Assembly (NCBI RefSeq): GCF_000507185.2
Contig: NZ_AYTM02000002.1
Coordinates: 4,251,501 to 4,315,500 of the forward strand
Source: Pseudomonas syringae KCTC 12500
GTDB lineage: Bacteria > Pseudomonadota > Gammaproteobacteria > Pseudomonadales > Pseudomonadaceae
DNA: 64,000 nucleotides
Direction of reading: 5' to 3'
The first letter of the stretch is position 1. Each line of letters begins with the position of its first letter. A model generated the notes under the pieces. That model ran no database searches, was not told the DNA's origin, and saw nothing but the letters and a program-made list of their open reading frames with translations. Both the position numbers and the translations under genes were made by a program. This document shows positions 55,035 to 64,000 of this stretch, one piece after another.

Positions 55035-58000
55035 ATGTTATCTGAGGCCGTCATGAACAGTTTTGAGAAAGATAATACCGCACCGTCACGCTCTCAAGAT
55101 CTCGCTATGCGGGCCGGCGCACAGCATATAACCGGTACCGAAGGGCCACTCTCCATGTCTCAGGAACAGGCCTGGTTTCTTGAGACGTTAGTACCAGAGA
55201 GTATTGCTTATAACTTTCAGGCCATGCTGAACATTCGCGGCAACCTTGATATCAAAGTGCTTGAACGTGCGCTGAGCAGGGTGGTTGAACGCCATCAGTC
55301 ACTGTCCACTGTTTTTGATGAGGTTGACGGAGAACCGCGGCAAACTATCCAGGACGCCTGGCCCGTGAATATTCCGATCGTTGACCTGTCTGCCAGCAGT
55401 GAAGCGGTACGGCAGACCTACATGAATTCTATTGTGAAAGCTGAAATTGCCCAGAAGATCGAAGTGGCGAAGCTTCCGCTGATTCGCTGGGTACTGTTCA
55501 AATTCAGCGATCAATTCCACGTATTGCTGCATATCGAACACCACCTCATTCATGACGGCTGGTCATTCCGGCTGTTTCTCAAAGAGCTGAATCATTTTTA
55601 CAATGAAGAAAAGGGCCGCGTGAATCAGGAGCCCCTTGAGCCGGTGATCCAGTTTATCGATTACTGCCAATGGGAGCGCGACTGGCTGGATTCTGCTGAA
55701 GGCCGTCAAGGCCGAGACTTCTGGTACGGACGTCTTGAAACCTGGCCGGCCTACACGCATTCGCCGTTTCCGGCAGAGAAGGACGCGCAAGCCGCATTGG
55801 ATTTTGTCGGAAGTTCGGTGTGGGTGCCGCTGCCGGGTAAGTTGATCAGCGCACTGCAGGCGTATGGGTCGGAAAATAAATCCACCCTGTTCGAGACCAT
55901 GTTTTCGCTGTTTGCCTGCGTGGTAGCGGCGCGTTCGGGTCAGACGCAACAGCTGATAGGCACCGCCGTCGCCAACCGTGACTTGCCGGGCATCGAAAAC
56001 ACCATCGGTATGCTGGTCAACATGTTGCCGCTGCGCATCGACATTGATGCGAATACGTCCTGGGCGCCTCTACTGGCAGCCGTGAAAGAAGAAATCCGCA
56101 CGGCTTGCCTGCAGTCGCATGTGCCGTTTTCAACAATGGTTGCCGATCTGAGTCCGGATCGTGTCACTCAGCAATTGCCGTACATCCAGGTTGCTTTCAG
56201 CTTTCATAACTCCATGTCCCGTACCCTGGACTTCGCGGACATTGATGTCGAGGTGGTGGAAGGGCTGGCAAACGGTTCTGCGAAATTCGACCTCAACGTC
56301 ATTTGCGTTTTCGATGACGAAGTGAACCCGGCCGCTGGCGGTCGCTTCATGCTTGAGTACTCCACCGCTGTCGCCAAAGAAGCAGATGTCAGAGCGCTGA
56401 TGGCCGATTTTCTTCACCTGGCTGGCGCCTGGCTCGAGCAACCTGCAGAAAGTCTCGCCAATGTACGCAAGGCTGCTGTTCTTGCCGCGCCGTCAGGCAG
56501 TTCTTCTGTCAATCCCGGTGTGGAATTCTGGAAACAATCACTCGACCTCGAAGCTTCGGGGCTTCTGCCTGACCATGCGCTTAATCGCGCAGTCAGCGGG
56601 CCGCTTGCGCGTCATGAAATCCCTCTTTCGGATGAAAGCCTTGCGCGCCTGTTTCAAGCGTGTGAGCAGCGCAACATTGAACCTGAAGCAGCGCTTTTTT
56701 CTCTCTATGCCGTGACCATGGCACGTTATGGCGGGCATCAAACCGTCGTGGCCGGTCTGGGTACTGCTGCCGATGGACAGCGTCTGGCCACACCGTTGCC
56801 ACTCAAGTTGACGCTCGCTGCGCATGACACGTTTGCCGATGTCTTCCTGCGCGCACAACAGCACTGCGAGCAGGCTCGTCACTGGCACGCATCTTCTGCC
56901 CAAGGTCTGGAACAAGCGCTTGATGACAGTGTTGCGGCGTCGGGAAGAGCGCCGCAGTCATTGATACAGTCGGTATTCTGCGACGGCATTTCCGCGTGTG
57001 CAGAGCAGGGAGGTGAATCGGGCAGTCTGCACCCTCCCATCGAATTCGTCCTGGACCGTTCCAGCACAAAGGCCTCGTTGTCACTCGCCTATGCCGCTGA
57101 TCTGTTCGCTCAGGAAACAGCGACTTCAATGGCCGGGCATTACGTCCATTTGCTGGAAAAAGCCAGCGAATCACTGGACCAAACGCTGGCGCAAAGCCTA
57201 TCGGCCCAGCACCAGGCTGCCATTCAGACACAGTGTGAAGGGCTTGACTCGAGCTATCCTGAAACGTCCCTGCACGCCATCGTCGAGGCCTTTGCGGCCA
57301 CACAGCCCGAGGCCATCGCTGTAAGGTGCGGCGATGCAGTGCTGACGTACGCTCAGCTCAATGAATCCGCCGACAAAGTTGCCGATACATTGCTTCGCAA
57401 GGGCGTGCAGCCGGGTGACGTCGTGGGCATCTGCATGATGCGCTCCGAATTGCTGGTTGCGGCGCTATTGGGCGTGCTCAAGGCCGGTGCATGCTACCTC
57501 TCGATCGACTGTGCATTGCCTGCAGAGCGTCGTAATTGGCTTCTGGAGGAGGCGGACGTCAAGTGGGCACTGATCGATGAGAGTGCTCCGGCTTTACGTG
57601 ATGCAACCTCAACACTGTTGATAGGTCAGTTGGTGAATGAGCAGGACGACCCACGCGTGTCGCCCCTGGCCAAGCCTGTCATCAGCGCGGATGCTCACTG
57701 CTACTACATGTTTACATCGGGTTCCACGGGCACTCCGAAGGCCACGGCCAGTACCCACCGCGCGGTCGTGAGTCTGGTCAAGGGTACGGACTATATCGAT
57801 ATCAAGAGTGACGACCGCTTCCTGTTTTTCGCGCCCCTCGCGTTCGATGCGTCGACTTTTGAAATCTGGGGCGCCTTGCTGAACGGCGCGCAGTTGGTGG
57901 TTCAGCCTGGCGAAGCCGGCGGACTGGATGACCTGGCACACACACTGGAAAATCAGCAGGTCAGTGTGCTCTGGCTGACGTCCGCCTTGTTCCAGGAGAT

Positions 58001-59021
58001 GGTCGATCAATATCCTCAGGCGATGGCTGGCGTCAGGCACGTACTGACCGGCGGTGACGTTGTTTCGCCGCAAAGCATGCGCAGTTTGCTGGCACGCTCC
58101 ACCGGGACGCTCACCATCTGTTACGGCCCGACTGAAGGCACGGTCTTTACCACGGCCTACAGCATGGACAAGGTCGAACAAGTGACTGACAAGCCCCTGA
58201 TCGGATGGCCGATTGCACAGGCCGATGCCTACATCGTGGATATTTTCGGGCAGCTTGCCGAGCCCGGTGTTCCTGGGGAGTTATTCATCGGCGGCACAGG
58301 GATCACCGGTGCCTACCTCAAGCGTCCGGAACTGAGCCGGGAGCGGTTTGTGACGCTGGAGCGGTTCCCCGGCAAAACACTCTTCCGCACCGGTGATCTG
58401 GCGCGCTGGACCCCCAGCCGCGGCATCGAGTTCCTTGGACGCAGTGACAGTCAGATAAAGATCCGTGGCTTGCGCATAGAACCGGGTGAGGTCGAGCAGG
58501 CGATACGTCAATTGCCGGGTGTCACAGCGTGCTCACTGATTCTGCGCACATTGAACCTGGACAAACAGCTGGTCGCCTTCGTCAGTCTGGACGGAAGTGT
58601 TGCACTGGATGAGCAACAGATTCGTGTGGCGTTGAGAGAGTGCCTGCCCGACTACATGGTGCCTGCCGAAGTGCATGTGATCGGGCAACTGCCGGTCAAT
58701 GCGAGCGGCAAGGTCGACAAGCGTGCCTTGCTTGAACTGGCGACTCAAAACGGCCGTGCAAGGGTTACCAGCGAGCGACCGTCGACGGCCCTGGAAAAAT
58801 CCATTGCCGAGGTGTGGGCGCACATCCTCAACGTACCGGACGTGGGTAGAAATGAAGACTTCTTCTCCATCGGCGGGCACTCGTTGGCCGGTATGCGGAT
58901 CATGTCGAGGCTGAGCAAGCAATTTGGCACTCGTCTGTCGCTGAACCTGCTCTTCGAGTATCCCAGCGTCGAGACGCTTGCAGGTGCTATCGAACGCGCG
59001 GCCGAGCCGTTGACGGCCTGA
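55035..59021 (+). CDS. sylC: Syringolin non-ribosomal peptide synthetase SylC
   Basis: 1328 aa, one module. Condensation domain about 38-470 with active HHLIHDG at 169-175; then about 490-735 a second stretch with C-terminal condensation-domain character (FWKQSLDLEA, ALFSLYAVTMARYGGH); adenylation domain about 745-1240 with TSGSTG at 894-899; carrier domain with phosphopantetheine Ser1283 in SIGGHSLAGM. My by-eye reading of the specificity code, D-A-F-W-L-G-C-V-F, fits valine. SylC starts syringolin, joining two valines through a ureido bond with a carbonyl from bicarbonate. An in-frame ATG at 55053 is a possible alternative start. Confidence 0.93.
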   Translation: MLSEAVMNSFEKDNTAPSRSQDLAMRAGAQHITGTEGPLSMSQEQAWFLETLVPESIAYNFQAMLNIRGNLDIKVLERALSRVVERHQSLSTVFDEVDGEPRQTIQDAWPVNIPIVDLSASSEAVRQTYMNSIVKAEIAQKIEVAKLPLIRWVLFKFSDQFHVLLHIEHHLIHDGWSFRLFLKELNHFYNEEKGRVNQEPLEPVIQFIDYCQWERDWLDSAEGRQGRDFWYGRLETWPAYTHSPFPAEKDAQAALDFVGSSVWVPLPGKLISALQAYGSENKSTLFETMFSLFACVVAARSGQTQQLIGTAVANRDLPGIENTIGMLVNMLPLRIDIDANTSWAPLLAAVKEEIRTACLQSHVPFSTMVADLSPDRVTQQLPYIQVAFSFHNSMSRTLDFADIDVEVVEGLANGSAKFDLNVICVFDDEVNPAAGGRFMLEYSTAVAKEADVRALMADFLHLAGAWLEQPAESLANVRKAAVLAAPSGSSSVNPGVEFWKQSLDLEASGLLPDHALNRAVSGPLARHEIPLSDESLARLFQACEQRNIEPEAALFSLYAVTMARYGGHQTVVAGLGTAADGQRLATPLPLKLTLAAHDTFADVFLRAQQHCEQARHWHASSAQGLEQALDDSVAASGRAPQSLIQSVFCDGISACAEQGGESGSLHPPIEFVLDRSSTKASLSLAYAADLFAQETATSMAGHYVHLLEKASESLDQTLAQSLSAQHQAAIQTQCEGLDSSYPETSLHAIVEAFAATQPEAIAVRCGDAVLTYAQLNESADKVADTLLRKGVQPGDVVGICMMRSELLVAALLGVLKAGACYLSIDCALPAERRNWLLEEADVKWALIDESAPALRDATSTLLIGQLVNEQDDPRVSPLAKPVISADAHCYYMFTSGSTGTPKATASTHRAVVSLVKGTDYIDIKSDDRFLFFAPLAFDASTFEIWGALLNGAQLVVQPGEAGGLDDLAHTLENQQVSVLWLTSALFQEMVDQYPQAMAGVRHVLTGGDVVSPQSMRSLLARSTGTLTICYGPTEGTVFTTAYSMDKVEQVTDKPLIGWPIAQADAYIVDIFGQLAEPGVPGELFIGGTGITGAYLKRPELSRERFVTLERFPGKTLFRTGDLARWTPSRGIEFLGRSDSQIKIRGLRIEPGEVEQAIRQLPGVTACSLILRTLNLDKQLVAFVSLDGSVALDEQQIRVALRECLPDYMVPAEVHVIGQLPVNASGKVDKRALLELATQNGRARVTSERPSTALEKSIAEVWAHILNVPDVGRNEDFFSIGGHSLAGMRIMSRLSKQFGTRLSLNLLFEYPSVETLAGAIERAAEPLTA

Positions 59022-59032
59022 CCGTTTTTCAG

Positions 59033-59066
59033 GCGCGTGGTGGGTAGCAACAGCACCCCCACGCGC
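59033..59066 (+). terminator. Strong hairpin between sylC and sylD
   Basis: GCGCGTGG (59033-59040) pairs with CCACGCGC (59059-59066), with further pairing inside around TAGCAACAGCA. It is followed by TTTCTC, a short T tract. It could partly terminate transcription after sylC or protect the upstream message. Confidence 0.45.
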
Positions 59067-59138
59067 TTTCTCACCTCTCAGCCTCCCAATTTACCCTTCC
59101 TCGCAGCGACATCGGTCGCTGTCGAGGTGGAGATGGTC

Positions 59139-62100
59139 ATGTCTCAAAAAAAGCCGGTCACTTCAACCACCGAGTCCGCTGTCAGGATGCCGACCCCGGC
59201 AGCCGGGGGTTTCCTGAATTTATCGCCTGCGCAAAAAAGCCTCTGGTTCATGCACCAGATGGAAGATGCCAGCGCCACTTACAATGTGCCTTTTGCACTG
59301 CGTATTGACGGGGCGCTGGATTGCGCGGCCCTCGAGCGAGCAGTGGACAGCGTTTATCAGCGCCAGAGCGCACTGCGCTATCGTTTTCCCTGTATTGATG
59401 GGCAGCCGGTCATTCGCCTTGTGGATGAGCAACTGCTGATTCGCAAGGTTGACCTGCGAGCCGAACCGGACAGCGAAGCCGCGCTGAAAGCGTTCGAGCA
59501 AAGCGAAGCGCGTTATGTTTTCGATCTTGAGCATGAAGCGCTTCTGCGCGTGACGTTGCTGCACTGTGCGACCGACGAGCATGTTCTGCTGATCAACGTT
59601 CATCACATCGTTTTCGACGGTTGGTCGATGCAGATTTTCCTCTCCGAACTGGCCTCAGCCTATTCGGCGCTGGTGCGGGGCAGCGAGGTAAACGCGGAGC
59701 CGTTGAATTTCGACTTTGGCGATTATTTGAGTCAGAGCCCATCGAACGATGAACGGGCTCCCGATATCGCTCACTGGCAGCAGCGATTGGCCGGCGCGCC
59801 GCCGGTACTGCCATTACCGCTGGATAACAAGCGTCCGGCCATTCAGCGTTACGCAGGTCAGCGTTGTCATTTTCAAGTGCCTGCAGCCGTCTCGGACGCG
59901 CTGAAAAACCTGTCAAAGGAGTGTCGCGTCACGCCCTATATGGTAGGGCTTGCGGCCTTTTCCGTGCTGCTGTATCGCTATACGCAAGAGGCGGATCTGG
60001 TCATCGGGTCGCCGATGTCGAATCGGCAATCCGATGACCTGGAAGGCGTGATCGGTTTCTTCGTCAATACGCTGCCAAACCGGATCGATGCATCGGGTTC
60101 TCCCTCTTTCGTCGAATTGCTCAAAAGAGTTCGTGCCTCGGTACTCGATACGTTCGAGCATGCCCATGTGCCCTTCGATCAGATTGTCGAGGCCATTCAG
60201 CCCCCGCGTTCCCTGAGCCATGCGCCGGTGTTTCAGGTGCTGTTCGATATGGCCAACGAAGATTTTTCGGTCGAGCTGGAAAACCTGCGCACTCGTGTTT
60301 ATACGCTCGACTCCTGTACCGCCAAATATGACCTGAGTCTTACCCTGGCACTGACTGCGCGCGGCATGAGCGGCGCAATCGAGTATGACACCGCATTGCT
60401 GGATGAGCGCGCAGTGCAGGGGATGATCGATAGCCTGCTGATCATTATGGAGCAGGTGTCGCGCAACCCGGACGGGGCTATTGGCGATTTTTCGCTATTG
60501 ACGTGCGAAGCTGTGGAGCAGGCGTTGCGCCTGGCCAATCATCAGCCAGCAGCGCCGCAAGCGCCCTTTGCACCTTTTCATCAATGGTTCAAACGCAGTG
60601 CCGCGCAATGGGGCGAGGCGGATGCGCTGGTCTATGAAAACCGTCGTTACAGCTATGCGCAACTGGATGCAGAGGCCCGGGTACTGGCGGGTCACCTGCA
60701 TGCTGCCGGCGTTCGGCGTGGTGACCGGGTCGCAGTGGTGCAGCGCTATGGGCCAGAGGTCATCGTCGCGTTACTGGCGGTGCATCAGGTCGGGGGCATT
60801 TATGTGCCGCTGGCGATCGACGATGCCCGTCATGCTGATCTGCTCAAGGACATCGAGCCCAGACTGGTGCTCACACTGAGCGCCTGTCAGGAGCAACTGA
60901 GGGGTTATCCATGCCTTCTGCAGGATGATTTGCCGCAGGCCACCGGCACACTGCACGAGAACGAATTCGAGGGGCGCAACACACAGCCGGAGGACATCGC
61001 CTACATTATTTTTACCTCCGGTTCTACCGGCCGTCCCAAAGGCGTCAGTGTCTCTCACGGCAGTTGGGTAAGTCTGCTCCAGGCGCTGGAGCAGACCTAT
61101 GGTCAGACCGAGCCAGGTGTGACCGGCATTTTGCAGATGGCCAATTTCACGTTTGACGTATTCATGAGCGATGTGGTCCGCGCGCTGGCGGTTGGCGCAC
61201 GGTTGATAATGTGCCCGCGGCAGAGTCTGGCTGACCCTGAGCAACTCTATGAGCTGATCACGGCTGAACGGGTGACGTTGCTCGAATTCGTGCCGGCGGT
61301 CCTGCGGCAGATGATACGTTACCTGGAAGAGACGGGACGGCGTCTGGATACCCTGCGTACGCTGACCTGTGGCGCGGATGTCTGGTTCGTCCACGAGTAT
61401 CGGAAAATGCAGACGCTGTGTGGACCGCAAACCAGGGTTGTCAGTGTTTACGGAGTCACCGAGGCAACTTGCGAAAGCGCTACGTTCGAGCCCGACGCGG
61501 GGTGGTATGACCCTGAGCGCAGCTTGCCAATTGGCGGTCCGCTGCCTAACACGTCCCTGTACCTGGTCGACGCAACGCTGAATCTGGTGCCGCGCACTGT
61601 CCCCGGTGAATTGTTGATTGGTGGCGGTGCAGTGGCGTCCGGTTACATGAATCGCCCTGAATTGAACGAGAAGAGCTTCCTGACAGGTTCGTTCTCGGCC
61701 AGCGGACGGTTTTTACCTGGCGTCGGCGAGCAGCGGTTCTATCGTACCGGTGATCTGTGTCGGCACATGCGCGACGGCACCATCGAGTTTCTTGGACGCA
61801 GTGACAACCAAGTCAAAATTCGCGGCTTCCGCATTGAGCTGGGTGAAGTCGAGAGCGTACTTGCCGACCATCCGGATGTGAATGAATGCGCGGTGGTCAC
61901 CCGCCAGTCACCAGGCGCTGAGGCCGAGCTGATCGGTTATGTGCAAACCCGTGCTACAGCGCAGCAACTCAATGCCTACCTTGGCGAGCGCCTGCCAGGC
62001 CATATGGTGCCGCGCCTGTTGGTGGTATTGGCGGCACTGCCCTTGACCGCAAACGGCAAGATCGATCGCAAGAGCCTGCCGGAGCCCGACTGGACGCAGG

Positions 62101-64000
62101 ACTCACGCGCTTATGCCGCACCGCGTAACAGTCTGGAAGAGCAACTTGTCGAAGACTGGCAAGGTCTGCTCAACATTCCGCGTATCGGCATTGACGATAA
62201 CTTTTTCGAGAGTGGCGGGCATTCTCTGTTGGTCACCCAAGTCATCGCGCAGATTAAAAAACGCTTTGGTGTGGCGCTCAGCATTGCAAATCTGTTCGAA
62301 GGGCCCACCGTCGCCCAGGTCGCCGAAAAGATCATGCTGAGTATGATCCAGATCTCCCAAGGGGCCAGTGTCGCTTCCAGACCGGCCGCGATCGGTCGCA
62401 GCAGCGGTATCGAGCGTCAACGTCTGTCGTTTGCCCAACGCCGACTATGGTTGACCCAGCACAGTGAGCCGGGCACTGCCTACAACATGCCGGAAATATG
62501 CCGGCTGACCGGCCAACTGGATATTCCTGCGCTGGAAGGTGCGTTGAATCTGCTGCTTGAGCGCCACGAAGTCTTGCGCACGCATTTCACCCGAGAGCTT
62601 GAAACGTTTGTAGACGCTCGGGGCGTCACGCAGAAAGAGCCATTGGTCGTGACAAGCCACGCAGACACCGCGCGTGTACCGTTCAGGCAGCAAACCATCG
62701 CTCGCGAAGCGCTCACGGCTGCGCTGGAGCGGGAGGTGCACACGCCGTTCGTGCTGGACCAGGAACTGCCGATACGCGCGTTGCTTCTGCAGACGGCGTC
62801 GGATGAGTACGTTCTGTGCCTGACGCTGCATCACATTGCCTACGATGGCTGGTCGAGCGCCTTGCTTCGTCAGGAGCTGGCAGTGTTTTATCGGCACTTG
62901 ACGCAAGGTGAACGCCTCACACTGAGCGCACTGGAGGCTCAGTATCAGGACTATGCTGCCTGGCAACGAAATCAACTCGAAACCGGGGCCTTCGCGACTC
63001 AACTCGACGCCTGGAAGTCATCGCTGCAGGACTTGCCGCCGCCTCTGGTATTGCCTGTACGTTCCAGTCCGCGAGAAGGAAATCCGTTGGCTGGCGACTA
63101 CGTTGCGCTGACTCTTCCTGCCGACTGCTCGGCAAGGCTCGATCAGCTTTGCCTGCGTCTGCAATGCACGCCGGCCATGATCATGCATGCCGCGTTCGCG
63201 CTGCTATTGCATCGCTACACCGGGCAGGACGACATTCTGATCGGCATGCCCTTCTCGGGAAGGGACCATGATGAAAGTGCGAACCTGATCGGGTTTTTCG
63301 TTAACCTGCTTCCGTTACGGCTGCGTTTGCGAGGCCCTCTGCGTGTGGCGCAGGTTATCGAGCAGAGTCGTCAGGCCCTGCTTGCCGCCGAGGAAAATCA
63401 TTCGGTGCCAATCGATTACCTGGCGCAAGTGCTCAACCCGCAGCGGCTGCCGGGCAAGCATCCTTTTTTCCAGGTAGGCCTGGTGGTGCAGAGCACGACG
63501 GCTGTGCCGCTTGCCTTGCCGCACGTGAAATCGGAAGAAATCTCCCTGGCCTCCACTGAGGTGAAGCTGGACCTTATGCTGGAGTTGCGCGCTGTCAAAG
63601 GCGAAGGGGTGAGTGGGGTATTCAAATATCGCTCGTCGCTGTTCGAGCGCTCCGTTATCTCGGGAATGGCAGGACATTTTCAGTGTCTGCTGGAAAATAT
63701 GCTGGCTAATGACGAGCAGACCGTCGCTCAGGTGAAGATGCTGTCTGCAGCTGAACACCAGAGGCTGATTAGCCAGTACAACGATACTGCACGCGACTTT
63801 GGCGATGGCGATGTCGTCAGCCGTTTCGAACAGCGTGTACGTCAGACTCCGCAGGCTATTGCCCTTCAGTTGCAGCAACGCTGTTGGACATATGCCGAGC
63901 TGGACCGATTAGCTAACGGCATCGCTCACGCGTTGATAAAGAAGGGTGTGCAAGCCGGTGAGCACATCGGCCTGTTCACTGGACGGCATCCCTATCTGGT
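59139..64000 (+). CDS. sylD: Syringolin NRPS/PKS SylD, N-terminal part (cut by window end)
   Basis: Open to the end of the window (at least 1620 codons). The start is taken at ATG 59139 (MSQKKPVTSTTES) behind GAGGTGGAG; an in-frame ATG at 59133 is equally possible. Module 1: condensation domain with HHIVFDG (155-161), adenylation domain with TSGSTG (626-631), carrier Ser1029 in ESGGHSLLV. Module 2: condensation domain with HHIAYDG (1231-1237), then the beginning of a second adenylation domain (FEQRVRQTPQAIALQ, WTYAELDRLANGIA) before the cut. In the known protein, module 1 uses the lysine-derived residue, module 2 valine, and a PKS module follows. Confidence 0.92.
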   Translation, partial: MSQKKPVTSTTESAVRMPTPAAGGFLNLSPAQKSLWFMHQMEDASATYNVPFALRIDGALDCAALERAVDSVYQRQSALRYRFPCIDGQPVIRLVDEQLLIRKVDLRAEPDSEAALKAFEQSEARYVFDLEHEALLRVTLLHCATDEHVLLINVHHIVFDGWSMQIFLSELASAYSALVRGSEVNAEPLNFDFGDYLSQSPSNDERAPDIAHWQQRLAGAPPVLPLPLDNKRPAIQRYAGQRCHFQVPAAVSDALKNLSKECRVTPYMVGLAAFSVLLYRYTQEADLVIGSPMSNRQSDDLEGVIGFFVNTLPNRIDASGSPSFVELLKRVRASVLDTFEHAHVPFDQIVEAIQPPRSLSHAPVFQVLFDMANEDFSVELENLRTRVYTLDSCTAKYDLSLTLALTARGMSGAIEYDTALLDERAVQGMIDSLLIIMEQVSRNPDGAIGDFSLLTCEAVEQALRLANHQPAAPQAPFAPFHQWFKRSAAQWGEADALVYENRRYSYAQLDAEARVLAGHLHAAGVRRGDRVAVVQRYGPEVIVALLAVHQVGGIYVPLAIDDARHADLLKDIEPRLVLTLSACQEQLRGYPCLLQDDLPQATGTLHENEFEGRNTQPEDIAYIIFTSGSTGRPKGVSVSHGSWVSLLQALEQTYGQTEPGVTGILQMANFTFDVFMSDVVRALAVGARLIMCPRQSLADPEQLYELITAERVTLLEFVPAVLRQMIRYLEETGRRLDTLRTLTCGADVWFVHEYRKMQTLCGPQTRVVSVYGVTEATCESATFEPDAGWYDPERSLPIGGPLPNTSLYLVDATLNLVPRTVPGELLIGGGAVASGYMNRPELNEKSFLTGSFSASGRFLPGVGEQRFYRTGDLCRHMRDGTIEFLGRSDNQVKIRGFRIELGEVESVLADHPDVNECAVVTRQSPGAEAELIGYVQTRATAQQLNAYLGERLPGHMVPRLLVVLAALPLTANGKIDRKSLPEPDWTQDSRAYAAPRNSLEEQLVEDWQGLLNIPRIGIDDNFFESGGHSLLVTQVIAQIKKRFGVALSIANLFEGPTVAQVAEKIMLSMIQISQGASVASRPAAIGRSSGIERQRLSFAQRRLWLTQHSEPGTAYNMPEICRLTGQLDIPALEGALNLLLERHEVLRTHFTRELETFVDARGVTQKEPLVVTSHADTARVPFRQQTIAREALTAALEREVHTPFVLDQELPIRALLLQTASDEYVLCLTLHHIAYDGWSSALLRQELAVFYRHLTQGERLTLSALEAQYQDYAAWQRNQLETGAFATQLDAWKSSLQDLPPPLVLPVRSSPREGNPLAGDYVALTLPADCSARLDQLCLRLQCTPAMIMHAAFALLLHRYTGQDDILIGMPFSGRDHDESANLIGFFVNLLPLRLRLRGPLRVAQVIEQSRQALLAAEENHSVPIDYLAQVLNPQRLPGKHPFFQVGLVVQSTTAVPLALPHVKSEEISLASTEVKLDLMLELRAVKGEGVSGVFKYRSSLFERSVISGMAGHFQCLLENMLANDEQTVAQVKMLSAAEHQRLISQYNDTARDFGDGDVVSRFEQRVRQTPQAIALQLQQRCWTYAELDRLANGIAHALIKKGVQAGEHIGLFTGRHPYL

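Overview
The window is chromosomal DNA of a Pseudomonas syringae-group plant pathogen, most like pathovar syringae. The reasons are the gene order (for example fimV-truA-trpF-accD-folC-SPOR-cvpA-purF-metZ, and a pilZ-tatD-rgsA-TetR neighbourhood), high-GC codon use, a HrpL-type promoter in front of a low-GC gene, P. syringae-style short repeats, and at the right end the start of the syringolin (sylABCD) gene cluster. I found no integrase, transposase, rRNA operon or CRISPR array.

Layout. 1-5.4 kb: pilZ, a TatD nuclease, the small RNA rgsA (minus strand), a LysE-type exporter, a TetR regulator, a DUF4823 lipoprotein, a DUF1285 protein and an Asd-like protein that lacks both catalytic residues. 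5.4-17.4 kb: fimV and the long housekeeping block truA, trpF, accD, folC, SPOR, cvpA, purF, metZ and an SDR. 17.5-18 kb: tRNA-Val and two identical tRNA-Asp genes. 18-23.4 kb: a DUF2242 lipoprotein, ilvA on the minus strand behind what looks like an isoleucine attenuator plus a coupled small ORF, an AraC regulator and a membrane-anchored nitrilase homologue without its catalytic Cys. 23.6-31 kb: fadH, a PLP-dependent deaminase or desulfhydrase, an MHS-type transporter, a repeat-rich gap, then an fsr-arsB pair.

31-40.4 kb: a palindromic MITE-like element running into the stop codon of a DUF1853 gene, a membrane diguanylate cyclase, nadK, a metallophosphoesterase, a GlpG-type rhomboid, a DUF1315 protein, a DUF2797 protein and pepN. 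40.4-41.6 kb: an island with a hrp box and a candidate type III effector of unknown family carrying methyltransferase-like motifs. 41.8-46.9 kb: a seven-gene yjfI-yjfJ(PspA)-rhomboid-yjfK-yjfL-yjfM-yjfC operon, a PspA-centred envelope system with a rhomboid protease built in. 47.4-52.5 kb: a DUF1329 / Ycf48-like / MMPL-RND trio likely to move lipophilic cargo across the envelope.

52.9-64 kb: the syringolin cluster: sylA (LuxR activator), sylB (desaturase, convergent with sylA and divergent from sylC), sylC (one-module NRPS with valine-like specificity and an extra half condensation domain), and sylD (NRPS part, truncated by the window end inside its second adenylation domain). sylC and sylD assemble the ureido-valine/dehydrolysine part of a proteasome inhibitor, sylB is expected to supply the lysine desaturation, and sylA is expected to switch the cluster on.
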